52,276 nt of DNA from Paenibacillus sp. BJ-4. GTDB lineage: Bacteria > Bacillota > Bacilli > Paenibacillales > Paenibacillaceae. The notes under the pieces are model-generated. The model saw nothing but the letters and a program-made list of their open reading frames with translations. It was not told the DNA's origin and did no database searches. The stretch is taken from contig NZ_JAIVEM010000040.1 in NCBI RefSeq assembly GCF_020404765.1, positions 1 to 52,276 on the forward strand, in the 5' to 3' direction. The position numbers and the translations under genes are program-made. Positions 39,670 through 49,895 of the stretch are shown one piece after another. The stretch's first letter is position 1, and each line of letters starts with the position of its first letter.

Positions 39670-40508
39670 ATACATGGGAAAAGGATTGTTCGGAGCTTCT
39701 GACAAAGGTACACAACAGCAACCCTCTTGTTCACAACATGACCAATGTGGTGGTCACCAACTTTACAGCTAACGGCCTATATGCGCTGGGCGCTTCGCCA
39801 GTGATGGCTTATGCCCCCGAGGAAGTCGCGGATATGGCAAAAATAGCAGGGGCCGTCGTATTAAACATCGGTACATTGAACCGCGAGCTGGTCGATGCCA
39901 TGATCATTGCCGGACAATCGGCGAATGCACATGGTGTTCCGGTCCTGCTAGATCCGGTCGGTGCGGGAGCGACTCGCTTTAGAACCGAGTCGGCACTGCG
40001 AATCCTGAGTGAAGTTAACATTTCAATGGTGCGGGGCAATGCAGCCGAAGTCGCCCATCTTATCGGAGAAGCCCATGAAATTAAAGGCGTAGATGCTGGT
40101 GAGAGTGCCAGCAGCAGTCATGCCGATCTGGCAGCTCGGGCTGCACGAGCGCTCAATACCATCGTTGTCATCACCGGAAAAGAAGACGTCATCACCGATG
40201 GGGCCGAAGTACGAATGATCTGTGGCGGAGACGCGCTGCTCACAAAAGTAACCGGAGCAGGCTGCCTGCTGACTTCAGTGTTGGGCGCTTTTGCTGCCGT
40301 TGAACCTAATCTGCTGCTCGCAGGGACAGCAGGCTTGGCATTTTACAGTGCAGCGGCTTCCCGGGCCGCTGCACGTACAGCAGAGCTGGGACCCGGCAGC
40401 TTCCAGATTGCCTTTCTCGACGAGCTAGCCAAACTGCATATCGGCTCGCTGAAGGGCCATGTATCTATTCATGAAGCCGGAACAGCTACGGCAGGTGGTG
40501 CACAATGA
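39666..40508 (+). CDS. thiM: Hydroxyethylthiazole kinase
   Basis: Phosphorylates the thiazole alcohol for reuse in thiamin synthesis. The 280 residues include [19 protein letters not shown] and the [13 protein letters not shown] anion-hole/catalytic segment of ribokinase-fold enzymes. Overlaps tenA and thiD by ATGA at both ends, so the operon is translated as one unit. Confidence 0.95.
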   Translation: MNTWEKDCSELLTKVHNSNPLVHNMTNVVVTNFTANGLYALGASPVMAYAPEEVADMAKIAGAVVLNIGTLNRELVDAMIIAGQSANAHGVPVLLDPVGAGATRFRTESALRILSEVNISMVRGNAAEVAHLIGEAHEIKGVDAGESASSSHADLAARAARALNTIVVITGKEDVITDGAEVRMICGGDALLTKVTGAGCLLTSVLGAFAAVEPNLLLAGTAGLAFYSAAASRAAARTAELGPGSFQIAFLDELAKLHIGSLKGHVSIHEAGTATAGGAQ

Positions 40509-41335
40509 CAGACGTTCGTGTACCTAGAGCACTGACGATTGCCGGTTCGGACAGCGGCGGCGGGGCTGGCATTCAGGCCGATCTCAAAACCTTTCAGGAG
40601 CTTGGTGTATACGGCATGTCGGCGATTACGGCCATTACCGTACAGAATACCCTGGGTGTCCACGGTGTATATCCCTTGCCACAGGAAGCGGCGGCGGAGC
40701 AGATCGAGGCCGTAGGATCAGACCTCGGCGTGGATGCCCTGAAGACTGGCATGCTGTTTCATGCGGGCATCATCCGCCTTGTGGCCGAGCAGATCCGAAA
40801 GTTCGGCTGGGAGAAGGTTGTTGTCGATCCCGTGATGATTGCCAAGGGAGGCGCAGCGTTGCTGCAGCCGGAAGCGATGCAGGCTTTGCAGGACGACCTG
40901 CTCCCCTTGGCCCTGGTCGTTACACCAAATATCCCGGAAGCGGAAGCCCTAGCAGGGATCAGCATTCGTACGATGGAGGATCGCCGCGAGGCTGCAAGAC
41001 ATATTAGCAGTCTGGGTCCAAAATTTGTCGTGATCAAGGGCGGCCACGCCGACGAGAGCGAGAACAGCGGACAGATCGTTGACCTGCTCTTTGACGGAAC
41101 CGCCTTTACAGAACTGAGCGGCAAGCGGGTACGGACTGTCCATACACACGGAACGGGATGTACCTTCTCGGCAGCGATTACCGCGGAATTAGGGAAAGGG
41201 ATGTCTGTACCGGAGGCTATCTTGAAGGGTAAAGCCTTTATCCAGGCAGCGATTGAGGAACCTTTGCAGCTTGGGCAGGGACATGGCCCCACCAATCATT
41301 GGGCCTACCGCCGTCGTCAGGAGATGTTCCAATGA
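40505..41335 (+). CDS. thiD: Hydroxymethylpyrimidine (phosphate) kinase
   Basis: Carries out both phosphorylations of HMP. Signatures are [20 protein letters not shown] near the N-terminus and [13 protein letters not shown] near the C-terminus (catalytic Asp replaced region GTGC). 276 residues. It ends in an ATGA overlap with thiE. Confidence 0.95.
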   Translation: MTDVRVPRALTIAGSDSGGGAGIQADLKTFQELGVYGMSAITAITVQNTLGVHGVYPLPQEAAAEQIEAVGSDLGVDALKTGMLFHAGIIRLVAEQIRKFGWEKVVVDPVMIAKGGAALLQPEAMQALQDDLLPLALVVTPNIPEAEALAGISIRTMEDRREAARHISSLGPKFVVIKGGHADESENSGQIVDLLFDGTAFTELSGKRVRTVHTHGTGCTFSAAITAELGKGMSVPEAILKGKAFIQAAIEEPLQLGQGHGPTNHWAYRRRQEMFQ

Positions 41336-42021
41336 GCGCCAGAATATTACCAGAGATGATGTGCCAGCATCTGCATGTGTATCTGGTGCTTGGAAGCGTG
41401 AATTGTCTCGCGGAACCAGGCAGGATCGTGCAAGAGGCTCTGGCCGGCGGGACAACCATGGTCCAGTTCCGGGAAAAGGGCCGTGGCGCGTTAACAGGCG
41501 CCCCCAGGATTGAGTTGGCACGTCGGCTACAAGAGCAGTGCCGCCGTGCCGGGGTTCCCTTCATCGTGAATGACGATGTGGAGCTGGCTCTTGAACTCGA
41601 CGCCGACGGCGTTCACATCGGTCAAGACGACGAATCAGCTGATTCCGTCCGCGAGCGGGTCGGAAACCGGATTCTCGGCGTTTCCGCCCATACGATTGAG
41701 GAAGCCCGCCGAGCTATCCTACAAGGTGCGGATTATCTCGGCGTCGGGCCAATCTATCCTACCCTCTCGAAGGATGATGCTCATGCCGTGCAGGGTCCAG
41801 TCATATTGTATGAGCTGCGCAAAGCTGGAATTGATGTGCCGATCGTCGGAATCGGGGGCATTACGGCGGACCGTGTTGAGGAAGTGATACGCGCAGGTGC
41901 GGATGGTGTGGCGGTGATTTCAGCTGTAACGCAGGCAGAGCGGATTCAAGCTGCGGCTGAGAAATTAAAGAAGAAGGTCGTTTTGAGCATCAAACATCCG
42001 GGGGTGTCCCAAAAGCCATGA
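41332..42021 (+). CDS. thiE: Thiamin-phosphate synthase
   Basis: Joins HMP-PP and thiazole phosphate. TIM barrel with [41 protein letters not shown] and VGIGGIT. Start at ATG 41332, overlapping the thiD stop; the frame from 41299 lies inside thiD and has no ribosome site. About 229 residues. Last gene of the salvage operon. No de novo genes (thiC, thiG) are present. Confidence 0.95.
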   Translation: MSARILPEMMCQHLHVYLVLGSVNCLAEPGRIVQEALAGGTTMVQFREKGRGALTGAPRIELARRLQEQCRRAGVPFIVNDDVELALELDADGVHIGQDDESADSVRERVGNRILGVSAHTIEEARRAILQGADYLGVGPIYPTLSKDDAHAVQGPVILYELRKAGIDVPIVGIGGITADRVEEVIRAGADGVAVISAVTQAERIQAAAEKLKKKVVLSIKHPGVSQKP

Positions 42022-42196
42022 GATACAAGCTTTCATCTGTTTCTTTAAAATTAAAAGAAGAATCGAAAAAATAAATGATTTATCGTCTAATAATTAGTTT
42101 TTTACCTTTAATCATGTATGCAAAATAGCGAATCCTTTGTGTAAGCTTATGAAAAGCGTATTGCTTTTAAATTTTCAACAAAGGAGACGTTTTATC

Positions 42197-43402
42197 GTGA
42201 GTTCAAATACAACTTGTGTGAAAGAAGGCAATATAAATACTGGATTTTCAAACAGTCTTCCGTGGGTTGGCTTGCTTGCTTTAGCCATGGCAGGTTTTAT
42301 CTGCATTTTGACTGAAAGCCTACCTGCAGGTTTACTTCCTCAAATTTCAAAAGACCTTGATGTCTCGGAAGCTCTTGTAGGACAACTGGTTACTCTCTAT
42401 GCAGTGGGATCTCTTTTAGCCGCAATTCCATTGACCGCTGCTACACGTGGTTGGAGGAGAAAACCGCTATTATTACTATGCATCGCTGGTTTTTTGGTAT
42501 TTAATACCATAACCGCATTATCTTCTGTCTATGTTCTGACGCTTGCGGCTCGTTTCTTTGCAGGGGTATCTGCCGGGGTGTTATGGGGAATGACTGCCGG
42601 TTATGCGCGTCGTATGGTCCCAGCTTCACTGAAAGGAAAAGCCATGGCTGTGGCTATGGTTGGCACACCTCTGGCATTGGCGCTAGGAGTTCCAGTCGGA
42701 ACCTTTTTGGGCACATACATTGGCTGGCGCCTAATTTTTGGAATTGTAACTTTATTGGCAGCAGTCCTAATAGTTTGGGTCCTTTGGAAGATGCCGGATT
42801 TTGATGGAGAGCCTGACGATGAAAGGCTTTCCCTTCATAGAGTCTTTCTGATTCCAGGGGTACGACCGATTTTGGTAGTAGTTATAGCCTGGGTGCTGGC
42901 TCATAATATTCTATACACGTATATTTCTCCTTACCTTGCCAAGACCGCTCTTGGACAAAGAGTTGATTTGGTTTTGCTTATTTTTGGAATCACTTCGGTT
43001 ATTGGCATTTGGGTTGTTGGCATGTTGATTGACCGCTTTATAAGAATAATGATTATATCCAGTATCACTGCCTTCACCCTGGCTTCAATAGCAATGGCGA
43101 TCGGTATCGATCAGCCTGTGATCATCATCTTCAGTGTCATTATATGGGGACTTACCTTTGGCGGTGCTGCCACCCTTCTTCAAACAGCAATTGCTCAGGC
43201 TGGAGGCAAGAGCGCAGACATAGCTCAATCGATGCTGGTTACAGCATGGAACTTGGCTATCGGTGGCGGAGGTATTATTGGCGGTATCCTGCTTGAGCTA
43301 TTTGGACCCGAACTCCTTCCCGGCTCGTTATTTATACTACTGCTTCCTGCCTTGCTGATAGTTGTGTTAGCCAAAAAGCATGGTTTTCCTAAAGGAATTT
43401 AA
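42197..43402 (+). CDS. MFS transporter (AraJ/YdhP-like)
   Basis: A 401-residue 12-helix carrier. The loop between helices 2 and 3 has RGWRRKPLLL, an MFS motif-A variant, and the second helix begins ESLPAGLLPQISKDL, a hallmark of the sugar/drug efflux (AraJ, YdhP) group. GTG start at 42197 with AAGGAG ten bases upstream; the frame from 42137 precedes the ribosome site. It converges on an Lrp regulator. Substrate unknown; efflux of sugars or arylics is the usual role. Confidence 0.86.
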   Translation: MSSNTTCVKEGNINTGFSNSLPWVGLLALAMAGFICILTESLPAGLLPQISKDLDVSEALVGQLVTLYAVGSLLAAIPLTAATRGWRRKPLLLLCIAGFLVFNTITALSSVYVLTLAARFFAGVSAGVLWGMTAGYARRMVPASLKGKAMAVAMVGTPLALALGVPVGTFLGTYIGWRLIFGIVTLLAAVLIVWVLWKMPDFDGEPDDERLSLHRVFLIPGVRPILVVVIAWVLAHNILYTYISPYLAKTALGQRVDLVLLIFGITSVIGIWVVGMLIDRFIRIMIISSITAFTLASIAMAIGIDQPVIIIFSVIIWGLTFGGAATLLQTAIAQAGGKSADIAQSMLVTAWNLAIGGGGIIGGILLELFGPELLPGSLFILLLPALLIVVLAKKHGFPKGI

Positions 43403-43423
43403 ATAAAACCATTTATATATACC

Positions 43424-43464
43424 AAAAAAATAGGAATCCGCAGAGATCGGATTCCTATTTTTTT
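43424..43464. terminator. Bidirectional terminator shared by MFS and Lrp genes
   Basis: AAAATAGGAATCCG and CGGATTCCTATTTT form a perfect 14-base stem. It holds the stop codon of the Lrp gene inside its right arm. Confidence 0.87.
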
Positions 43465-43934
43465 TCTTTTTTAATTGAGGTTATACTCTGGACGGCCATT
43501 AAATTGGTTCCTTGAATGAGTTTTTTAAATGGGATCGGAGAGGACATCACAATTAGAGTCGTATAGGTTCCAAATGAATCGCATTTGTTCTCAAACTCTT
43601 CGAGGCCCTGAGTTGATTCCGTCAATATTTTTAATAAATAATTGTGTTCTCCACTTATTCGATAACATTCGACCACTTCAGGTGACGAACGACAAAAATC
43701 AAGGAAGGCATGACAATCTCTTGTCCGAAATAGAACATAAGCTGTGCTCTGCTTATTCAATTTATGAGGTGAGAACAATGTACGGTATTCCTCGATAACA
43801 CCTTTTTCCTCCATTCGCTTTACTCGTTCAGTTACAGCAGGCTGAGATAACCCAACCAGTTTTCCTAATTCGGTCATTGGTAATCGTGCATTATTCTCTA
43901 AATGGAACAGAATGTTATTATCAATTTCGTCCAT
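43455..43934 (-). CDS. Lrp/AsnC-family transcriptional regulator
   Basis: A 159-residue regulator: helix-turn-helix at the N-terminus (ELGKLVGLSQPAVTERVKRM) and the RAM ligand-binding domain with the glycine turn YRISGEHNYLLKI. Start at ATG 43934. Divergent from the serine hydrolase and convergent with the MFS gene, so either could be its target. The ligand is probably an amino acid. Confidence 0.9.
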   Translation of the reverse strand: MDEIDNNILFHLENNARLPMTELGKLVGLSQPAVTERVKRMEEKGVIEEYRTLFSPHKLNKQSTAYVLFRTRDCHAFLDFCRSSPEVVECYRISGEHNYLLKILTESTQGLEEFENKCDSFGTYTTLIVMSSPIPFKKLIQGTNLMAVQSITSIKKEKK

Positions 43935-44096
43935 AAAAAATGTCTCCTTTTAATCTCAAGGATATTCCATTTAAATACCTTTAGATTCGTAGTAGTTTGC
44001 CTCATATTACTTAAATCACTTATGTAAAGGAAATAAAATCATTTATATAATTATCATACTTACTATAAATAATCAAGTAAGCAATACAAGGAGAGG

Positions 44097-45287
44097 ATGA
44101 GGGATATGAGATTTACGGATATAAATACTTTACAAAATTGTGTGGATGAAGTAATTGAACGCACACTTATTGAGAAAAGAATAGTAGGCACAGTTGTTCA
44201 AATAGCATTAAGAGGGGAGCTGGTGTATAGCCGAGCCAAAGGTTTAGCCGATCGGGAACAGAAGCGTCCGATGCAAGAAAACGCGCTGTTTAGATACGCC
44301 TCCGTAACTAAGCCTATTGTATCAACAGCTGCTTTAATATTATTTTCGCAAGATAAGTTGCGTTTAGATGATCCGGTAGTAAAATGGTTACCTTCATTTC
44401 GTCCGAAACTGCCAAATGGCCAGTATGCCTCTATTACCATTCGACACTTAATCACTCATACTGCCGGGTTAACTTATCGCTTCTTTCAAGAAGACAAGGG
44501 AGCCTACGAAATGGCCGAGGTATCGGACGGTATGGATATATCCGGAATTACTTTGGAAGAGAATCTCGAGAGGCTCGCAGCTGCACCACTTCTTTATGAA
44601 CCAGGAAAAATGTGGAGGTATTCCATCGCCACTGATGTTCTCGGTGCGGTCATCGAGAAGATCACCGGGATGCCGTTAAGTGAAGCTGTACAAATGCTGG
44701 TCACTCACCCACTTCATATGAATGACACTAGTTTTATAGCAGTAGATAAAAATAGGTTAACTGCTGCATATGCTGATAGCTCAGACGAACCTCGCCGGCT
44801 GCACGATAACTTTGACACTATTCCTTTTATTGAAGGTACAGCTGGTTTTCGCCTTGCACCCGACCGGGCTAATGATAAGTCTGCTTATCCTTCTGGTGGG
44901 GCTGGTATGGTTGGTAGTGCCGGAGACTTCCTAAAATTACTGGAAACTTTACGGCAGGGAGGAGATCCTATTCTTCCGAAAGCAATCGTCACTGAAATGA
45001 CAACTAATCAAATTGGCGACCTGGAAATGCCTTACTGGCCGGGAAGGGGTTTCGGCTTAGGATTCACGTTACTTAAAGACCCTAAAGCTGCCAATACTTC
45101 GGAATCACCTGGAACGTGGCGAATGGGTGGGACTTACGGCCATTCCTGGTTTGTTGATCCAAGTCAAGAACTGAGCGTTGTAGCATTCACAAATACGGCG
45201 CTTGAAGGGATGTCCGGAAGATTTACAACTGATCTATGCGAAGCGGTCTACGCAGGATTGCAAGGTTCAAACAATAATTTGTATTGA
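44097..45287 (+). CDS. Serine hydrolase, class C beta-lactamase fold
   Basis: About 396 residues. Catalytic motifs are visible: SVTK (Ser69, Lys72), YSI at 175-177 (Y-x-N/S), and YGHSW in place of the usual KTG. No signal peptide is seen, so it is likely cytosolic, as in the esterase/D-aminopeptidase group rather than antibiotic resistance. Starts at 44097 or 44106; AAGGAGAGG precedes both. Divergent from the Lrp regulator. Substrate unknown. Confidence 0.85.
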   Translation: MRDMRFTDINTLQNCVDEVIERTLIEKRIVGTVVQIALRGELVYSRAKGLADREQKRPMQENALFRYASVTKPIVSTAALILFSQDKLRLDDPVVKWLPSFRPKLPNGQYASITIRHLITHTAGLTYRFFQEDKGAYEMAEVSDGMDISGITLEENLERLAAAPLLYEPGKMWRYSIATDVLGAVIEKITGMPLSEAVQMLVTHPLHMNDTSFIAVDKNRLTAAYADSSDEPRRLHDNFDTIPFIEGTAGFRLAPDRANDKSAYPSGGAGMVGSAGDFLKLLETLRQGGDPILPKAIVTEMTTNQIGDLEMPYWPGRGFGLGFTLLKDPKAANTSESPGTWRMGGTYGHSWFVDPSQELSVVAFTNTALEGMSGRFTTDLCEAVYAGLQGSNNNLY

Positions 45288-45668
45288 ACCAACAGAAAAC
45301 GGTAGTTAACATAAAGGGTTTCACTTATTAGGCATGCATAATATGTAGAACCCTTTACTTCATTTTTCAAGACATCTCAATCCTTCAGCCTTCAAACCCT
45401 GAACCTTTTATAGCATTTATCTCCATTTGGTCGGCTTTTGCCATTTATGCTTTTTCTTCTGTAACCAAGTAGGGTCAAGAGAGATAAAAGTAAAATTGAA
45501 GCCTATGCTGCCGCACATGCTGGGATATACAATAAAACGAAGGTTCATTCGATTGACGCCTTCGTTTTTTTACATAAATTTAAAAATAGAGTAAATTATG
45601 ATATAGGCATTGCAACTTTCTTTAACATAGTATTCGTTATAGAAAGAGAAAGGATGTATTAATCTAAT
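45288..45668. other. 381-base gap with a possible gene remnant and a terminator
   Basis: One frame ending at the TAG near 45471 gives a short hydrophobic run (IAFISIWSAFAIYAF) and may be the tail of a lost membrane protein; it could also be chance. A terminator follows at 45536-45571. The promoter of the lipoprotein gene must lie between 45572 and 45650. Confidence 0.45.
45536..45571 (+). terminator. Terminator before the lipoprotein gene
   Basis: ACGAAGG (45537-45543) and CCTTCGT (45559-45565) with a T-run of seven. It probably ends the serine hydrolase transcript. Confidence 0.75.
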
Positions 45669-46169
45669 ATGAATAAACCTGCTCAAATTATTTCTATACT
45701 TATACTTTCTGTAAATGTGCTTGCTGGTTGTGGAAAGCAGGAAACAACAGGTGCATCCACCAATGAAACAGTACCGACAACCTCAGAATCGGTAGTAAAA
45801 GAAGGAACAGCTCAATCAGCCGCACTGCAAAGCTTGGACGAGATCAAATGGAATGAAGTTAAAGACCCTCTGATTGAGGATGCCATGATAACAAAACTCA
45901 AAGCGGCAATAGCCGCCTTTGTGTCAAAAGATTTGGATCAATTCCATACTGCGCTCGGTCCAAACGTTGGAACAGGTCATGATTACCTCTTGGATCATCC
46001 GGTGAAGTTTACTGGTATTGCCGAAGCTGTAAAAGAAAACGATCGGATTTTGATACCCGTTGTAGGCGAACGGCTTAATAAACAAGAAGGCTATACCCCT
46101 GATATACGGTATACCTTCTATTTTGCCAAAGGTAAAGATGGAGCATGGCAAATTGTTTCAATTGACTGA
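45669..46169 (+). CDS. Small lipoprotein of unknown function
   Basis: 166 residues. Signal peptide ending in the lipobox LAGC (Cys21), then a Thr/Ser/Glu-rich tether (residues 25-50) and a folded domain of about 110 residues that resembles NTF2/Cystatin-like folds in pattern (helix, long sheet) but is not recognisable. It ends in a small palindrome (CTGATT-A-AATCAG, 46166-46178) just before the IS. Anchored at the outer face of the membrane. Confidence 0.8.
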   Translation: MNKPAQIISILILSVNVLAGCGKQETTGASTNETVPTTSESVVKEGTAQSAALQSLDEIKWNEVKDPLIEDAMITKLKAAIAAFVSKDLDQFHTALGPNVGTGHDYLLDHPVKFTGIAEAVKENDRILIPVVGERLNKQEGYTPDIRYTFYFAKGKDGAWQIVSID

Positions 46170-46188
46170 TTAAATCAGAACGTCTTCT

Positions 46189-47727
46189 CAGGCTGTCGAG
46201 AAACCCCGTCTTTTGAGACGCGGGTTTCTTTTTCTTTACATCATAATGGTCTGGTATCTGGGAAAAACGGGGGGTTACCCCTGTTTCTCCAGGCGATCCA
46301 GGTGAATCGCTATCTTCTTCATGTTCTGCACGGCTGCGGTTATAAGGGCTTGTTCCCTGACGTTCGGAAGTCCGCGCAAACGGCATCTTTGGCATCCGCG
46401 AAGCTTCGCTCAATCGTCTCTTTTCGTTTGCGGTACAGCTGTTTCCCGGATGGGCTCAGCCGGTTGCTCCGTACCCATTCTTTGCTGTCTTCCCAGACAT
46501 GGCGAGTCACCACTTTACGGTGGTTCTGAGACTAGGTACACTGGCCCAGCAGCGGACAATGCCAACACTGGGCTGGGTCAGACGCATACTGCCTGTATCC
46601 CTTACGGTCCATCGTTCGGTAAGACAGTTCCTGTTGAGCTGGGCATCTATACACATTGCGTTTGGCATCGTATTCAAACTTCCATTTCGGAAACAGTCCT
46701 TGTTTAGGATGGAATCTTCGATGAGCAATCACGGCAAAAATCTTTCGGTTTTGCAAACCTCGGCAAATTGGCGTCGTTAAATAGCCTGAATCTAGTGCAA
46801 CGGCTTCGACTTGAAAACCAAAACGTTCTCTTTGGCGATCCAAACGGGACAAATAGGGGACGGAATCATGTACATTCCCCCGCGTTACATGCACATCGGT
46901 AATCAGATTGTACTTCATATCCACCGTACGGTGGTCCAGATAGAAGAAGCCTTCAGGCTTGCCATCACGGATCATATAACCGCTGTCCGGGTCTGTTTTG
47001 CTCACTTTCACTTCTTTTTCTTCGTTCACTTCCTCTCGGGATTTTAACGCTTTTTTCCATGGTTTCTCCGGTCTTCCTTTACCGCTGCGTTCAGCTCATC
47101 CATATAGTCTTTGGTATTCTGTAATACTCGCTCTTTGGTGTACTGGTGTTTGTTGGCATTGGCTTTGACGTGTGTGGAATCGGTGATGAGAACACGTCCG
47201 CCCACCATTCGGTGAGAGATCGCCTGCAGCACAATTTCATCGAAGATATCTTGAAAGATCGTGGTGTCTTTAAAGCGAGTGCGACGATTCCAGCTTATGG
47301 TGGTGTGGTCTGGAACTTTATCCGTTAAGCCCAGCCCCAAGAACCAGCGATAGGCCAGGTTGGTCTGAATCTCCCGCTCAAGCTGCCGTTCTGAGCGAAT
47401 GCCATAGAAATAACCGAGGAAGATCATTTTAAACAACACGGTAGGATCAATGGCAGGACGCCCGTTGTCCGCACAATACAGCATGCTTACCTTCTCATGA
47501 ATAAAGGAGAAGTCTATATATTTATCCACTTTGCGAAGCAGATGATCTTGCGGTACCAGCTCTTCCAGAGAAACCAATTCAAAAGATTGTTGTTTGTCTC
47601 GATGAGGTCGCAGCATATCAACACCGTCCGTTCTACAATAGTTACCTATATTATACAACATTAACGCGGTGTCGTCTTAAACAAAATCAACATAAAATAG
47701 GCTGTCGAGACTTTCTCGACAGCCTGA
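46189..47727. mobile_element. IS1182-family insertion sequence, decayed copy
   Basis: The ends are inverted repeats: TCAGGCTGTCGAGAAA at 46188-46203 and TTTCTCGACAGCCTGA at 47712-47727. The single gene inside, on the minus strand, is an IS1182-type DDE transposase with three faults. A hairpin-rich left end (46203-46230) would stop transcription into the element. No clear target duplication is visible next to the repeats. A second copy begins at 52173. Confidence 0.88.
46275..47616 (-). pseudogene. IS1182-family transposase, interrupted
   Basis: Start MLRPHRDKQQ at 47616, end LEKQG-stop at 46275-46277. Three breaks are seen. First, the frame shifts by -1 at A AAA AAG (47050-47056): frame 1 stops at 47044 and the next frame continues with KKALKSREEV. 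Second, an in-frame TAG at about 46532 where relatives have CAG (QCT-stop-SQNH). Third, near 46380 a short deletion or frameshift: the conserved RSFADAK is followed by a jumbled stretch before [20 protein letters not shown] in a third frame. The second and third are decay. The first could be decay or programmed frameshifting. Confidence 0.86.
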
Positions 47728-47756
47728 AAATCCGGCTGGGTGTAAAGCTGATTTTA

Positions 47757-49043
47757 CTACTTGATCTTCTGCGGGCGTATCCAAAACATAATTGGAATCA
47801 AAAGAAGAGAAAGGAAACTGCCTGCATAGGCTAGCGTAGCATAACTGGAATTTGCAACTACCATGCCAGATAACGCTCCTCCAGATGCGCCTGCTAATGC
47901 AATCAATACATCCACAACTCCTTGCACTTTGGCCTGATTAGATGTTTTGGTTGAATCTACAATCAGAGCAGTCCCACTAATTAGTCCAAAATTCCAGCCC
48001 AGTCCCAAGAGAGAAAGAGCAACAATTAGCATAACCATCGATTCAGAGGGCGCAAGAGCAGCTATAACTCCTGCAACTAACAAAGTTAAGCCAGAAGCCG
48101 CCGCCATTACAGTCCGCCCTACTTTATCTACCAGAATACCTGTAATTAGAGATGGCAGATACATAAAACCAATATGAAAACCGATAACCACTCCAACTTC
48201 ACTCAATCCATGTCCATGATGTGCCATATGTATGGGAGTCATCGTCATAATCGCTACCATGACAATTTGGGTCAATATCATAACTAAAGCACCGAGAGTA
48301 ATTCCTCCACGTCCATCATAAGTTGCTGTATTGGCTAAAGAAGATTTTGCTTCTGTATCTACCTTATGCGCAATAGCATATGCAACCAGCAGAGGATCAG
48401 GATGAAGAAACAACAATAGAACAATTCCTGCAAAAAGATAAGCAACTGCTGATAAAAGAAAGGGTCCTGCCAAACTGGGAACTCCGATCGAAAGGGCGAG
48501 TCTGCCAGTTGCCTCTACTAAATTCGGCCCCGCTACTGCTCCAATTGTGGTAAAAACCATAGCCAGACTTGCAGCAGTGGCTCTCTGTTTAAAGTTCGCT
48601 AGGTCTGTACCTGCGTAACGAGCCTGTAGATTGGTAGCCGCTCCCGCTCCGTAGATAAGAAGTGAAATTAAAAGTAAGATAATGCTATTGGCAAGAGCTG
48701 CCCCAACAACGCCGATCGCTCCTATTCCTCCTGCAATAAAGCCCAGTCCTAACCCCATTCTTCTACCTAATCTTTGGGAGAATCGACCAACAAGTAATGC
48801 GGCTACTGCTGATCCTAGTGTAAATAAAGCTGTAGGAACGCCACTGAACTTATCGGTACCCAGCATATCCCGTGCTAATAATGCCCCGACTGTTACTCCA
48901 GCCGCAAGACCGGCACCACCAAAAATTTGCGAAATAATTACCGTAATGATTGTACGGTGATATAACTTTCTTTGCTTTTCAGGAGAATCCACGTATGTTT
49001 GTATAAGATCCTGCTGCTTTCTTGAAATATTAGTTAAAGTCAT
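47757..49043 (-). CDS. MFS transporter
   Basis: A 428-residue 12-helix carrier with a motif-A-like loop GRFSQRLGRRMGLGLG and a second half loop DKVGRTVMAAAS. GAAAGGA precedes ATG 49043. An MFS of unknown substrate; the shape fits drug or metabolite efflux. It lies between two IS1182 copies. Confidence 0.87.
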   Translation of the reverse strand: MTLTNISRKQQDLIQTYVDSPEKQRKLYHRTIITVIISQIFGGAGLAAGVTVGALLARDMLGTDKFSGVPTALFTLGSAVAALLVGRFSQRLGRRMGLGLGFIAGGIGAIGVVGAALANSIILLLISLLIYGAGAATNLQARYAGTDLANFKQRATAASLAMVFTTIGAVAGPNLVEATGRLALSIGVPSLAGPFLLSAVAYLFAGIVLLLFLHPDPLLVAYAIAHKVDTEAKSSLANTATYDGRGGITLGALVMILTQIVMVAIMTMTPIHMAHHGHGLSEVGVVIGFHIGFMYLPSLITGILVDKVGRTVMAAASGLTLLVAGVIAALAPSESMVMLIVALSLLGLGWNFGLISGTALIVDSTKTSNQAKVQGVVDVLIALAGASGGALSGMVVANSSYATLAYAGSFLSLLLIPIMFWIRPQKIK

Positions 49044-49127
49044 AAAATGAATATCCTTTCAAGGCCCTCGGCCAGATGATTTATAAAGCTCAATTGGTGT
49101 GATGGCTTGTATAAACCTTTATTGCTA

Positions 49128-49895
49128 CTAAAGTAGGAGGTATAACAAAATAACATGATGAATAACATGCGCCAAAGCGTGTGCCATCATCGCATATTGC
49201 AATCCCAGCTTCCGATACAGCCAACCAAAAACCATACCAAAAATGCCGTTGAGTAAGAAGCAGCGGATTAGAATAAAGGTGTTCAGACCACCAAACGTCG
49301 CAATCGTTGCCGGAATATGCCCTGCTGCAAACAAAAGTGCTGATACAATGTTGGCAACTACAAATACCCATACTGGGATATTCTCTTTTTCTTTGCTGCG
49401 GGCAAACAGCTTCCAAAAGATAAAAGCAGCCAATGACATGAAAAATAATCTCATCATAATTTCTTCTATTACTCCACCGTAAATAACCGAGACGGCCAGA
49501 TAGATTAGCGAATAGCTATCCTTCGTATAACTTGCCGCAACTTCGGGAATCATTTTGGCGAAAAAGAAATAATCCGATAATAAAAGCAGACCAGCTATAA
49601 TGCTAATAAATAAAGTAATCAGCGTACTTTTTTTTGTAAAAGTCAGCTTTTTCAGCAGGTTTACCTTATCAGCTAAAATATACCCCAAAAATCCCATAAT
49701 ACCAGTATATAAAATGCCCGTCTGAATACCTGAGACTATAATGTATACTTCTTTGGACATCTGAGATAGGATCTGGTTAATCATTTCTTCATTCAGCGTA
49801 GCGATGTTATGCATTCCTATCAGTACTCCACCAATAATACCGATTGGTAACATACAAATTGAAAATTTCAATGCACTCTTATAAATGTTTCTCAT
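49128..49895 (-). CDS. CPBP-family intramembrane metalloprotease
   Basis: A 255-residue membrane protein with about seven helices. The CPBP (Abi, CAAX-protease-like) motifs are complete: EEIMMR (Glu144, Glu145, Arg149), FAAGH (His193) and HALAH (His239, His243). Family members cut peptides within the membrane; some handle bacteriocin precursors or pheromones. The start overlaps the XRE-type gene end by 17 bases, so the two form one operon. Confidence 0.9.
   Translation of the reverse strand: MRNIYKSALKFSICMLPIGIIGGVLIGMHNIATLNEEMINQILSQMSKEVYIIVSGIQTGILYTGIMGFLGYILADKVNLLKKLTFTKKSTLITLFISIIAGLLLLSDYFFFAKMIPEVAASYTKDSYSLIYLAVSVIYGGVIEEIMMRLFFMSLAAFIFWKLFARSKEKENIPVWVFVVANIVSALLFAAGHIPATIATFGGLNTFILIRCFLLNGIFGMVFGWLYRKLGLQYAMMAHALAHVIHHVILLYLLL

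Noticed and set aside
40759..41295. 178-codon minus-strand frame inside thiD
   Set aside because: Shadow of thiD with no ribosome site and high Ser/Cys/Pro content.
44097..45287. Antibiotic-resistance beta-lactamase
   Set aside because: No signal peptide and an altered third motif; more like a cytosolic esterase-type member of the fold.
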